DNA of 64,000 bases from an uncultured Flavobacteriales bacterium. Lineage in GTDB: Bacteria > Bacteroidota > Bacteroidia > Flavobacteriales_G > Salibacteraceae. Made by a program: the position numbers and the translations under genes. Position 1 is the first letter of the stretch. Every line of letters starts with the position of its first letter. The stretch spans positions 62,001-126,000 of the forward strand of contig CAJXNO010000002.1 of the NCBI GenBank assembly GCA_913057205.1, written 5' to 3'. Below are positions 51,011-59,016 of the stretch, one piece after another. Under the pieces are notes generated by a model. The model had not been told where the DNA came from. It worked only from the letters and a program-made list of their open reading frames with translations, and searched no databases.

Positions 51011-51979
51011 AGAGTGATTACCCAGTAAGTGGGAGATTCACTGCCATCATCCTGTTTATCAATATGTCAAAGCGATTGCTGACCTTTCTGTAGTTGAACT
51101 TAAAAGCAATTTCATCGAGGTAATCCTGCAGGTGGGTGAATGATATTTTGTGGTAGACACCGATAACCGCCCTTTTCAGCATTGCCCAAAAACCCTCGAT
51201 TGTGCTCATGGAGAACTTGCCTTTTCGATATTGCTTCTTTTCATGATTCAGTATTACATGATCATTGAAGTGCTTATCCATTCCAGCATATCCACCGAAA
51301 CCATCAGTAATGATGGTGCTGTTGGGATGAATGCACTCGGTCAAGTGTGGCTTTATTTCTTTCCCCCAGGCTTTGTTTAACACCTTTAGTATGATCTTTC
51401 ATTCACGTTCGTACATACCAAGCACAGGTGTTTTATGAAGCATTCCGGCTTTCGGGATTTTCTTGTGCTGGATCTCGGCGAGCTTCTTGTTTGACCTGCT
51501 CCCGCCCAAGTAGGTCTCATCCAACTCAACGATACCTTGTAAGTAAGACTGTTCCTTCATAGCTCTTCTGATCCGCTTTTGCATCAACCAAGCCGCATTC
51601 TTGTTCACGTTTAAGTGTCGGCACAGTTGAAGAGATGAGATGCCTTGCTTGGCATCAGCGATCAGATAAATAGCTGTAAACCAATTGGGCAGAGGTAGCT
51701 TAGTCGCCTCAAAGACCGTACCCAGCAAGACCGAAAAGCTTCGGTTACAAGACAGACACTTCTGACGATGTTCTAAAGGTAGTCTCGAACTCCTGCCGCA
51801 TCCACAATAATGACACACAGGACCTTCTGGCCAACGAAGGGCTTCTAAGTACTCTATGCAGCAGGAATGATCTGAGAACTTGGTAGTAAGCTGTACTAAA
51901 TCCATGACTTTTTTAACCAAAGCAAAACCCACAGCACTCAACCTATTTACGTCCTTCCCTTTTTCTGGGTAATCACTCT
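51011..51979 (-). mobile_element. IS1595-family insertion sequence, inactivated copy
   Basis: Terminal inverted repeats AGAGTGATTACCCAG (51011-51025) and CTGGGTAATCACTCT (51965-51979) bracket one transposase gene, giving 969 bases. Flanking bases CCCCTCCC[A] and [G]GGGAGGGG are themselves inverted copies, so the true ends may extend about 9 bases outward. No obvious 8-base target duplication is seen. The transposase stop codon lies within the left repeat. Confidence 0.8.
51018..51905 (-). pseudogene. IS1595-family transposase with one in-frame TGA
   Basis: From the ATG at 51905 the protein has an N-terminal zinc-finger pair (CHYCGCG... QKCLSC, about residues 29-55). DDE-type catalytic motifs follow: GIVELDETYLGGSRSNKKLA (first Asp) and TIITDGFGGYAGMDKHF (second Asp), then STIEGFWAMLKRAVIG in the third position. 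After GMYERE a TGA (51399-51401) interrupts the frame, which continues KIILKVLNKAWGKEIKPHL without other lesions. The element is therefore probably dead, or needs suppression to act. Confidence 0.8.
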
Positions 51980-52160
51980 GGGGAGGGGATTGAGTTTGGT
52001 GACGAATTCAAAAGTCCCCTCTTGGGAGGGGATTAAGGGGTGGGTCAAGTTCAGAGTGAGAATTTCCCGATAGCCATCGGGAGTGAGTGTGAGTGTGAGT
52101 GTGAGATTAACCCACCCCCCGACCCCCTCCCAAGAGGGGGAGTGAGTTTGGGGGATTTCG
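51980..52160. repeat. Long imperfect inverted repeat with REP palindrome and hexamer array
   Basis: The left arm CCCCTCTTGGGAGGGGATTA (from 52016) pairs with the right arm ending CCCCCTCCCAAGAGGGG (52122-52138). The arms are about 30 bases each with a few mismatches. Between them lie TCCCGATAGCCATCGGGA (52065-52082) and (GAGTGT)n. Bases 51980-52015 hold another GGGGAGGGGATTGAG copy. Confidence 0.7.
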
Positions 52161-52180
52161 CTTATGTGTCAGGGCATAAA

Positions 52181-52204
52181 AAAAGCGCCCCGACTGGGGC
52201 GCTT
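52181..52204 (-). terminator. Intrinsic terminator of the Ala/Glu-rich lipoprotein gene
   Basis: Perfect 9-base stem AAGCGCCCC-GACT-GGGGCGCTT with a T-run on the minus strand, 28 bases beyond the stop of the lipoprotein gene. Confidence 0.85.
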
Positions 52205-52231
52205 CTCGTATCTTGAGAGAAGTATAAAGGA

Positions 52232-52609
52232 TTACTTACCCTTCATTTTTGCAGCTTTCTTATCAGCTGTAGCTTCTGCTTCAGTTGACTCTCCAGACAT
52301 CTTTGCAGCTTTCTTGTCAGCGGTTTCAGCGGTTTTCTCAGCTTCGCCTGCCATCTTAGATGCTTTCTTATCTACTTCTTCAACTACCTCTTCTGCAGCT
52401 TCCTTTGCTTCGTTCACAGCAGTTTCAGCAGCAGCTTCAGTAGCTTGAGCAGCTTCTTCAGCTTCTTCCTTAGCGGTTTCTACTGCAGCTTCTACTTGTC
52501 CAGCAGCATCTTCAGTACCTTCTTCTTTCTTTTCTTCTCCTCCTCCGCAAGCAACCGTAACTGAAGCGATCAATGCGAAAAGGAAAGCGGTTTTCATAAT
52601 TTTTTTCAT
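52232..52609 (-). CDS. Ala/Glu/Lys-rich lipoprotein with helical repeats
   Basis: Encodes 125 residues. The signal MKKIMKTAFLFALIASVTVAC has a lipobox and is followed by GGGEE, a linker rich in Glu. The rest is almost pure Ala, Glu, Lys, Thr in an 11-residue-like pattern (EEAEEAAQATEAAAETAVNE). It then shows three copies of DKKA(S/A)KM(A/S/K)G (near residues 81, 98 and 116). This is compatible with a long amphipathic surface helix or apolipoprotein-like rod. Such strongly biased composition makes homology calls unreliable. It has its own promoter box (52632-52639) and terminator. Confidence 0.75.
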   Translation of the reverse strand: MKKIMKTAFLFALIASVTVACGGGEEKKEEGTEDAAGQVEAAVETAKEEAEEAAQATEAAAETAVNEAKEAAEEVVEEVDKKASKMAGEAEKTAETADKKAAKMSGESTEAEATADKKAAKMKGK

Positions 52610-52631
52610 GATAGATGGAATTTCGTTTGCG

Positions 52632-52639
52632 CAAAAATA
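52632..52639 (-). promoter_or_regulatory. -7 box of the Ala/Glu-rich lipoprotein gene
   Basis: TATTTTTG on the minus strand, an exact TAnnTTTG, 22 bases before the ATG. No TTG at -33 was identified. Confidence 0.4.
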
Positions 52640-52767
52640 ACAGAATTACGTCACTTCACATGAGGCCCTATCTGGGAATTCAACAACATCTTGTTAACCA
52701 TGAGAAGTACAACACCGTCAAATCACCGAGCAGTGAAATTCATATATTTACGCCTCTTAATTCAAAG

Positions 52768-53427
52768 ATGTATATGATTCAACGGATCCTCTTCGCCCTC
52801 TTGTTCATTGGAGCAAGTATGAGCTTTACCGCTTGCAACCCATGTATTGGCCCATTTGGAAAAGAAAAGATCGTCTGTGACAATGGCGGAACCTGCAATG
52901 AAGGCGAATGCGACTGCCTTAAAGGCTACTCGGGCGAAACCTGCAGTGAAGTAGACTTGTGTGAATTGAACGATGTAGTATGTGCCTACGGCGATTGCGT
53001 TGAAGGAGACTGCATCTGCATCGACGGTTACGAAGGTGAATTTTGCGAAATTGAAACCCGCGTTCCATTGTTAGGTAAGTACCAAATCGGAGAAGGTTGC
53101 GTAGACGTCGATACCTTGGTAAGTACCTATGAGATGATCATCGAACGTGACAACCGAAGCGATGATCAGATTGTTATGACCAACGTGTTCAACTACAGCC
53201 AATGGGACTTGAGAGGATTCTTCTCTCCGGTGCAAGCACGCGTAAACGCGGGTACCACTTCCTTTAATATCTACAACCAAAGTCCGGATGATAACGCAAA
53301 AGTGATCAGCGGAACGGGTTCATTGGATCTATCGGATACTACCCAAATCACCATCACGATAGATTACACGGTGGTGGATGGGAATAAGACCTACAGCTGC
53401 CAGTTAACCGGCGTAAAGACGGAATAG
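52768..53427 (+). CDS. EGF-like-domain lipoprotein
   Basis: About 219 residues from the ATG at 52768 (ATG 52774 also fits). The signal YMIQRILFALLFIGASMSFT is followed by AC, a plausible lipobox. Two EGF-like modules come next, rich in Cys: CDNGGTCNEGECDCLKGYSG, ETC, and CAYGDCVEGDCICIDGYEGE. The C-terminal 140 residues are beta-rich (VSTYEMIIERDNRSDDQIVM) and unidentified. EGF repeats of this kind are found on Bacteroidota surfaces; binding partner unknown. The upstream open frame extension to 52615 overlaps the divergent promoter region and is not used. Confidence 0.75.
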   Translation: MYMIQRILFALLFIGASMSFTACNPCIGPFGKEKIVCDNGGTCNEGECDCLKGYSGETCSEVDLCELNDVVCAYGDCVEGDCICIDGYEGEFCEIETRVPLLGKYQIGEGCVDVDTLVSTYEMIIERDNRSDDQIVMTNVFNYSQWDLRGFFSPVQARVNAGTTSFNIYNQSPDDNAKVISGTGSLDLSDTTQITITIDYTVVDGNKTYSCQLTGVKTE

Positions 53428-53450
53428 TGTTGCACAAACCACATCAACAT

Positions 53451-54335
53451 ATGAAGGACCTCGAGGGAGGTCCTTTTTTGTTTATCGTTAACCCAAACAG
53501 CGGAACAGGTGGGTATGAACGTTTCCAAAAACATATCCACGCTCTTCAAGGAAGCTCTCCGTTTGAAGTAGTAACGAGTAAGAGTCCAGAGCATTCCATC
53601 GAGCTAGCTAGGTCAGCTCCTTCCAAGGGCTATAAAGCGGTTATTGCCGTTGGCGGCGATGGAAGTGTACACGAGATCGGGGTGCAGTTGATCGGAACAG
53701 AAACGGCTTTGGGCATCATTCCAACTGGATCGGGCAATGGAATCAGCAGACACTTGGGCATCAGCAATAAAGTGGAAGAAGCCGTTGATGAACTGTTTGC
53801 AGGCAAGGTTCGTAGCATAGACACCTTTGAAGTGAATTGCGCACCCAGCATTGGATTTTGCGGCAGTGGAATTGATGCACATGTGGCGAAAGCATTTGAT
53901 GAAGCCAGTGAACGCGGGTTCAGCAACTACGTGAAGCTCAGTATCGACGCTTTCAGCCACTACCAACCTCAGTTTTACACCCTCCTTTTAGACGGGAAAG
54001 AAACGATTGTTCAGCAAGCCTATACGGTGGTCGTTGCCAATATCACCCAATTCGGTAACAACGCCTACATCAACCCAGAAGGTGTAGACGATGACGGGCT
54101 CCTGGATGTGATCGTTGTGAAAGACCTCCCTCCCACCGCCTTGATGCCGCTGGCATCCCGCTTATTCTTGAACAACATTCATAAAAGTAAATGGGTGAAG
54201 ACCGCTAGAGCCAAACGGATTGAGTTGGTCACCAATCATCCAGTGGCCTATCAAATAGACGGTGAGCCCATGCCGCCCACCACGATGCTTACCTTTGAAG
54301 TGAAACCTGGATCACTGCATGTGATCACACCATAG
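53451..54335 (+). CDS. Diacylglycerol/lipid kinase family protein (YegS/DgkB type)
   Basis: Encodes about 294 residues. The nucleotide-binding N-terminus is FLFIVNPNSGTGGYERF and the catalytic loop is VIAVGGDGSVHEIGVQLIG (GGDG, about residue 70). Further motifs are ALGIIPTGSGNGISRHLGIS and the C-terminal VTNHPVAYQIDGEPMPP. It phosphorylates a lipid, probably diacylglycerol or a sphingoid base. ATG 53451 is accepted provisionally, but codons 2 to 10 lie within a strong terminator (53454-53479). The TTG at 53478 may be the true start. A GTG at 53427 is also in frame. Confidence 0.85.
   Translation: MKDLEGGPFLFIVNPNSGTGGYERFQKHIHALQGSSPFEVVTSKSPEHSIELARSAPSKGYKAVIAVGGDGSVHEIGVQLIGTETALGIIPTGSGNGISRHLGISNKVEEAVDELFAGKVRSIDTFEVNCAPSIGFCGSGIDAHVAKAFDEASERGFSNYVKLSIDAFSHYQPQFYTLLLDGKETIVQQAYTVVVANITQFGNNAYINPEGVDDDGLLDVIVVKDLPPTALMPLASRLFLNNIHKSKWVKTARAKRIELVTNHPVAYQIDGEPMPPTTMLTFEVKPGSLHVITP
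53454..53479 (+). terminator. Intrinsic terminator of the EGF-like lipoprotein gene, inside the kinase start region
   Basis: AAGGACCTC-GAGG-GAGGTCCTT, a perfect 9-base stem with a 4-base loop, followed by a T-run to 53479. It begins 27 bases after the stop of the EGF-like gene and covers the first codons of the lipid-kinase frame. Confidence 0.8.
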
Positions 54336-54339
54336 AGCT

Positions 54340-54681
54340 ATGTCAAACAAGAACAATAAAGGTGGCTTTGTCTATTCCACCAATCCTAATTTTCAAGGAG
54401 ACGAGGATGCGGATGACGCGATGGAAACCCTTGCTCCAAACGAGCAGCAGTTGAAACTTCACCGCGAGACCAAAGGTCGTGGAGGAAAAGCGGTGGTGAT
54501 TGTCAGAGGATTCATAGGAGCAGATGAAGACCTTAATGCCCTAGGAAAAGCACTGAAAGCCCATTGCGGAACCGGAGGCAGCGCAAAGGACGGTGAGGTC
54601 ATCATCCAAGGCGATCAACGCGACAAAGTGGAGGCCTTCCTCAAACAGAAAGGCTACGGCACCAAACGTGTCGGCGGATAG
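54340..54681 (+). CDS. SUI1/eIF1-family translation factor (YciH type)
   Basis: Encodes 113 residues. The N-terminal half is charged and disordered (FQGDEDADDAMETLAPNEQQ). The C-terminal half is the SUI1 domain: KGRGGKAVVIVRGFIGADED, ALKAHCGTGGSAKDGEVIIQ and KVEAFLKQKGYGTKR. Bacterial members resemble eIF1 and may affect start-codon fidelity, which is interesting given the leaderless genes here. It follows the lipid kinase gene by 4 bases. Confidence 0.9.
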   Translation: MSNKNNKGGFVYSTNPNFQGDEDADDAMETLAPNEQQLKLHRETKGRGGKAVVIVRGFIGADEDLNALGKALKAHCGTGGSAKDGEVIIQGDQRDKVEAFLKQKGYGTKRVGG

Positions 54682-54689
54682 CGTTCAAC

Positions 54690-57173
54690 CTACTTCAAGG
54701 TTCCTACAACATAGAACTCAGAACGGCGGTTTTCTTGGTGCTTGGCTTTTGGACAAGGAACCCCATCCCCACAATCGTTCACAAGTTCTTCCTCCCCAAA
54801 ACCTACAGCAGCCGCTATGCGGTCCTTTGAAATACCCTTGTATACAAGGTAATCAACGGTAGACTTGGCCCGTTGGGCAGAAAACAGCTGATTGTAAGTA
54901 CTGCTACCCCAAGAATCGCAATGGCTTACCACCTTGATCACGGCATCAGGGTTTTCCTTCAGCAAGGCAACGTTCTTCTCCATCACTGCGCGGGCATCAG
55001 AGCGGATATAGGTCTTATCGAAGTCGAAATAGATCGTCTCCAATGCCAGTTCAGGAGGTGAACGGGAATCACTACGGTTCGGATCCACGTTGTCTAACAT
55101 GGCTTCATCGCGCTGCATGTTCATCTTCGCTTTCTTGGCTTCTGAAGTTTTCTCGGAAGATGCTTCTGATGACTCATTGGCGGCTAGTACTGTTTCCGTC
55201 TCATCTGCGGTTTCATCATTAACCGCAGCAACCAAGGGTTCTTCTTGGGCACCAACGGCCACTTTCACCTTACCCTTGTAAGGCTTGCCGTTGGAAACCA
55301 CTTCATACGTGAAGACTTCCTCCCCTGTGAAGGATCTGTTCGGTGCATAGACGATGATGCCCTTTTCTCCATCATAGATGCGTGCAGCACCATTGGCTGG
55401 AGAAGTGATCGATGTAAGGCGCACTTCATCCTCTTTGTCAAAGCCATCGTTCAACAAAACATTGATCGATACCAAGCGACCAGCTGAAGTGATCGCGTAG
55501 TCCATGACCGTCTTCACATCTGGATCATTTTCCGTCATCTCCTTCAAGTAGGGATTCACCAATACGCGCACCCCAACGAAGGCTTCAGCCGTTTCACCGT
55601 TGCCCGATTGAACCTCGTAAGAAAACACATCATTCCCAACAAAGTCCTTCGCCGGATAATAGAGAACCGTACCTTTCACTGCTTGACCTATGGTAACACT
55701 TCCATAGCGCGGCTGACCGATCGCTTCTAATACTATTTGCTGTTCTTTAACCAATGGATCGTTGTCGGTGAGGTTCATCTGCAAGGGTACTCCCTGATAG
55801 GTAGATCCGACGTCATTGGCCACGATCAAGTCGCCTTTTGGTTTAGGTAAGAGGTCGAGTAATTCTTGTACCGTGAGCAGCTGATTCTCTGCAGGCACTC
55901 CCAGGTCAATGACCGAACCTTCATTGAAAGCTTCTGGCTCTACTACGTAAATGGTTTTGTCTTTGCAGCCCACTTGGTAACCGAGTCTACTCTCATCGAT
56001 CACGCCCATCATCGCTCGGAGTTGGTAGGTGCCCGCTTCTTCCATGAGCAAGGTGAGGTTTCGTCCCTTGCCTACTAAACGATCATTCAAGTACCAGTCA
56101 TAGAAATCGGGAGACTGGCCGAGCAAGGTTGATCCACCGGTGTTCGCAAGCAAATATGCGCCTACCCGCAGGCTATCCTCTGTTATGATCTTTAATGACG
56201 TGTTCTTATCGGGCTGTGCATCACAGTTTACCAATGACTCTTCGTAGAAGGCAACCTTGTACAAATCCATCCCACCGAAACCACCTAAACGATCAGAAGA
56301 GAAATAGGCATTATCCCCTTCAGGGAGTAATTTGAAGTAAATGTCTTGGCCGGATGAGTTAATTGGCTCACGCAGCTGAATGAGTTCCAATGAGTCATTC
56401 AACAAGTTCACGTAGTAAATGTCATAGCCACCTAGACCTTCTGGACGATTACTGCTGAAGAAGAGCATACTGCCATCTGCACTGATCTCCGGACTATCCT
56501 CATTGTAGAGCGAATTTACGGGTAACGGAAGCGCTTCGGGCTTTTGCCATTCACCATCCTCATCTTTCATACTGTGGTAAAGGTCAAGATGGAAGCGTCC
56601 CGTTTCTTTATCGAGCACCTCAGACGTGAAGTACATGTGCGCTCCATCTGCAGTGAGTGAAGCGTGCCGATGATAGTACTTGAAGTTGATGTTCTTTGGG
56701 TAACGCTGAGGCTCCGTGTAGCCATTTTCGGTTTTTTCACTGAACCATAGATCGTTGTCTTTGAACATGATGATGGTCTGAGCATCTTTGGAAATGTAAA
56801 CCGGCGCCTCATGATTGCTGGTATTCACCTGATTGGCGAAGGAGCCCAGCGGATTATCCTTGCTAGCCATACCCGCATAATTGCCGCCTTCTTGCTGAGC
56901 CAGGCTGATGTCTTCAAAGTACTGACGATCCTCAGAGTAGATGTTCTCCGCTGTGGTGGTATCGTTTCGAGAAGTGTAGAGTAAGTACTGTCCGTCTGGA
57001 CTGAGCACCGGGTTGTACTCACTGTACTCGGTGTTGACTCGGTCACCTAGGTTGAAAACGAAATATGGTTCGAGTCGAAGGACTTCTTCTACCCGCTCTA
57101 CTGCAAGCTCTTAGACCAATGAAAGCAAGGGAAAAGTGCCTGCAAGGAGGAGGTATAGGCTACGCTTAAGCAT
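54690..57173 (-). CDS. OmpA-family/PD40 envelope protein, interrupted by in-frame TAA after the signal peptide
   Basis: From the ATG at 57173 the frame reads MLKRSLYLLLAGTFPLLSLV, a signal peptide, then TAA (57111-57113), then ELAVERVEEVLRLEPYFVFN and NLGDRVNTEYSEYNPVLSPD. It stays open to 54690, about 805 codons after the stop. Domains are a PD40 propeller (residues about 40-300), repeated beta domains with cadherin-like VLYYPAKDFVGNDVFSYEV units (about 420-620), and a C-terminal OmpA domain. The OmpA domain has LETIYFDFDKTYIRSDARAV and VVSHCDSWGSSTYNQLFSAQ, RAKS. The only later start before the propeller is a GTG at 57008, which drops the signal peptide. It resembles the OmpA-PD40 proteins near PorE in T9SS species. 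Confidence 0.8.
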
Positions 57174-57217
57174 CACAAAGTTTTGCTAAAAATACGTCCA
57201 TGTTTGGCTTAGGATTC

Positions 57218-58879
57218 CTACATTCTTCTAACTAATGCATGGAGCATTGTGGACAACAGGAGCACTGCAACGCATCCGATCGCGTTGAACATCAGGTAGC
57301 CGATCTCTTCGCTGAAGAAAGCAAAAAGGCTCAGAACCATGACCTCGGATACAATGGCAGCGACAAATACATGCGTACCTGAAAAACGCTTGAGGAAAAC
57401 TGCACATAGAAAAACACCAAGGATGGTACCATAGAACAAGGAGCCCAACAGGTTCACCAACTCAATCAAGTTATCAAACAACCGAGCAGCCAATGCAACG
57501 CTGATGGCGATGATGCCCCAGGCTACGGTGATCCATTGGCTGATGCGTACCTCCAGCGATTCTGTACGTTGGATACCTGGTTTCAACCGCTTGAAAAAGT
57601 CATTCATTGTTGTTGTAGACAAGGCATTCAATTCGCTTGCTGTGGATGACATGCCGGCGCTGAGGATGACCGCTAAGAGCAAGCCGATGGCTCCATGAGG
57701 AAGGTAGTTCAGCACAAAGCTGATGAAAACGTAATCCGAATCCTTGGTCTCCACATCCGGCGCAACTTCAGCGGCGCGTTCCTGAAACGCCATTCGCGTT
57801 TGATCCAACTGTGCTTTTACCTCAAGCAGTGCAGGGTCATCAACTCGCCTTCCCTCCTCGATCAGGCGTACCTTCTCTTCAGTTTGGTAGCGATAGGTAT
57901 CTACCAATGCTGCAGCTTCTCCTTTCCCATCCGCAGCAAGCACTTGCTCGATCACTTGTCCGTTGAAATTGATGGGCGTCGGATTCATCTGATAGAATAC
58001 GAAGAGCATGACCCCTGTAAACAAGATGAAGAACTGCATCGGTATCTTGAGGATGGCATTGAACATCAGCCCCATCCTACTCTCTTTCACACTGCTCGCA
58101 GTGAGGTAACGCTGTACTTGACTCTGATCGGTACCGAAATAGCTCAAGGCGAGGAATAATCCACCCGTCAATCCACTCCATATCGTATAACGCGAACTTA
58201 GATCGAAGTTGAAGTCAATGATCTGCATCTTCTCTTGGCTACCCGCATACTGCAACGCCTCCATGAATGTGAGGTCTTTGGTGATGTATTGCACCAAGGT
58301 GTAAAAAGCAAACACCATCCCGGCAAGGATGACCGCCATCTGCCATCTCTGGGTCACGCTTACGGCTTTAGTACCTCCGCTCACGGTGTAGATGATGACC
58401 AACACCCCGATGATGATGTTCAAGGTATTGAGGTCCCAGCCTAATACGCTGCTTAAAACAATGGCCGGTGCATAGATGGTGATTCCGGCAGCTAAGCCTC
58501 GTTGTAACAAGAATAGAAAAGCCGTGAAAAGGCGGGTCTTTAGATCGAAGCGGTTCTCCAAGAACTCGTACGCCGTGTAGACATTCAATTTGTAGAACAA
58601 GGGAACCGCAATGGCGGAAATCAGGATCAGCGCCAGGGGCAACCCTAAGTAAAACTGCAAGAAACCCATCCCGCTTTCATAAGCTTGACCGGGTGTTGAC
58701 AAGAAGGTAATGGCAGAGGCTTGGGTGGCCATTACCGACAAGCCAACCGTTCCCCAGCCTGCTTCTCTTCCACCGCGTAAATAGCTGTTTAAGTCACGTT
58801 GTCTGCGGGTACGCCATGTTCCATAGGCTACGATGAAGCCTAAGGTAAAGATCAGTACGGTCCAGTCAATTCCATTCAT
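57218..58879 (-). CDS. Sodium:solute symporter (SSS family)
   Basis: Encodes 553 residues with about 13 hydrophobic segments. Family features are GWGTVGLSVMATQASAITFL (helix 2 region), GLTGGLFLALSYFGTDQSQV and RYLTASSVKESRMGLMFNAI. A soluble loop of about 70 residues rich in Glu (residues about 320-390) is inserted before helix 9. It is an inner-membrane transporter for an organic solute; the specific substrate cannot be told. The ATG overlaps the stop of a 46-residue membrane-peptide gene (ATGA), indicating coupled translation. The PIG-L gene upstream completes the operon. Confidence 0.9.
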   Translation of the reverse strand: MNGIDWTVLIFTLGFIVAYGTWRTRRQRDLNSYLRGGREAGWGTVGLSVMATQASAITFLSTPGQAYESGMGFLQFYLGLPLALILISAIAVPLFYKLNVYTAYEFLENRFDLKTRLFTAFLFLLQRGLAAGITIYAPAIVLSSVLGWDLNTLNIIIGVLVIIYTVSGGTKAVSVTQRWQMAVILAGMVFAFYTLVQYITKDLTFMEALQYAGSQEKMQIIDFNFDLSSRYTIWSGLTGGLFLALSYFGTDQSQVQRYLTASSVKESRMGLMFNAILKIPMQFFILFTGVMLFVFYQMNPTPINFNGQVIEQVLAADGKGEAAALVDTYRYQTEEKVRLIEEGRRVDDPALLEVKAQLDQTRMAFQERAAEVAPDVETKDSDYVFISFVLNYLPHGAIGLLLAVILSAGMSSTASELNALSTTTMNDFFKRLKPGIQRTESLEVRISQWITVAWGIIAISVALAARLFDNLIELVNLLGSLFYGTILGVFLCAVFLKRFSGTHVFVAAIVSEVMVLSLFAFFSEEIGYLMFNAIGCVAVLLLSTMLHALVRRM

Positions 58880-59016
58880 GCTACGGCCTCACTTATCCAT
58901 GCGTAGAGCAAGATCTGAAATACCAAGAATGCGATCACACTCAAGTAAAGGCGTGGCCAGTTCTCCTTGGGAGAATCTTGTGCTGTATCGCTATGCTTAC
59001 TGTTCGGATTGCTCAT
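58876..59016 (-). CDS. 46-residue single-helix membrane peptide coupled to the SSS symporter
   Basis: A short gene encoding MSNPNSKHSDTAQDSPKENW, then PRLYLSVIAFLVFQILLYAW and ISEAVA. It has a hydrophilic N-terminus of about 20 residues and one hydrophobic helix. Its stop overlaps the SSS symporter ATG (ATGA), and its start lies within the last 20 bases of the PIG-L gene. Several solute symporters have a small one- or two-helix partner gene directly upstream (for example YhdT-PanF in enterobacteria), so an accessory subunit is plausible. No named family is recognised. Confidence 0.75.
   Translation of the reverse strand: MSNPNSKHSDTAQDSPKENWPRLYLSVIAFLVFQILLYAWISEAVA

Noticed and set aside
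13257-51401. Reassignment of TGA to an amino acid
   Set aside because: TGA serves as the normal stop in many intact genes here (trxB excepted, but for example pyrR, parE, the PKD protein and dapD), and TAG and TAA interruptions also occur.
52065-52138. CRISPR-like array
   Set aside because: The repeats are a hexamer array and one inverted repeat, with no equal-length spacers and no cas genes.
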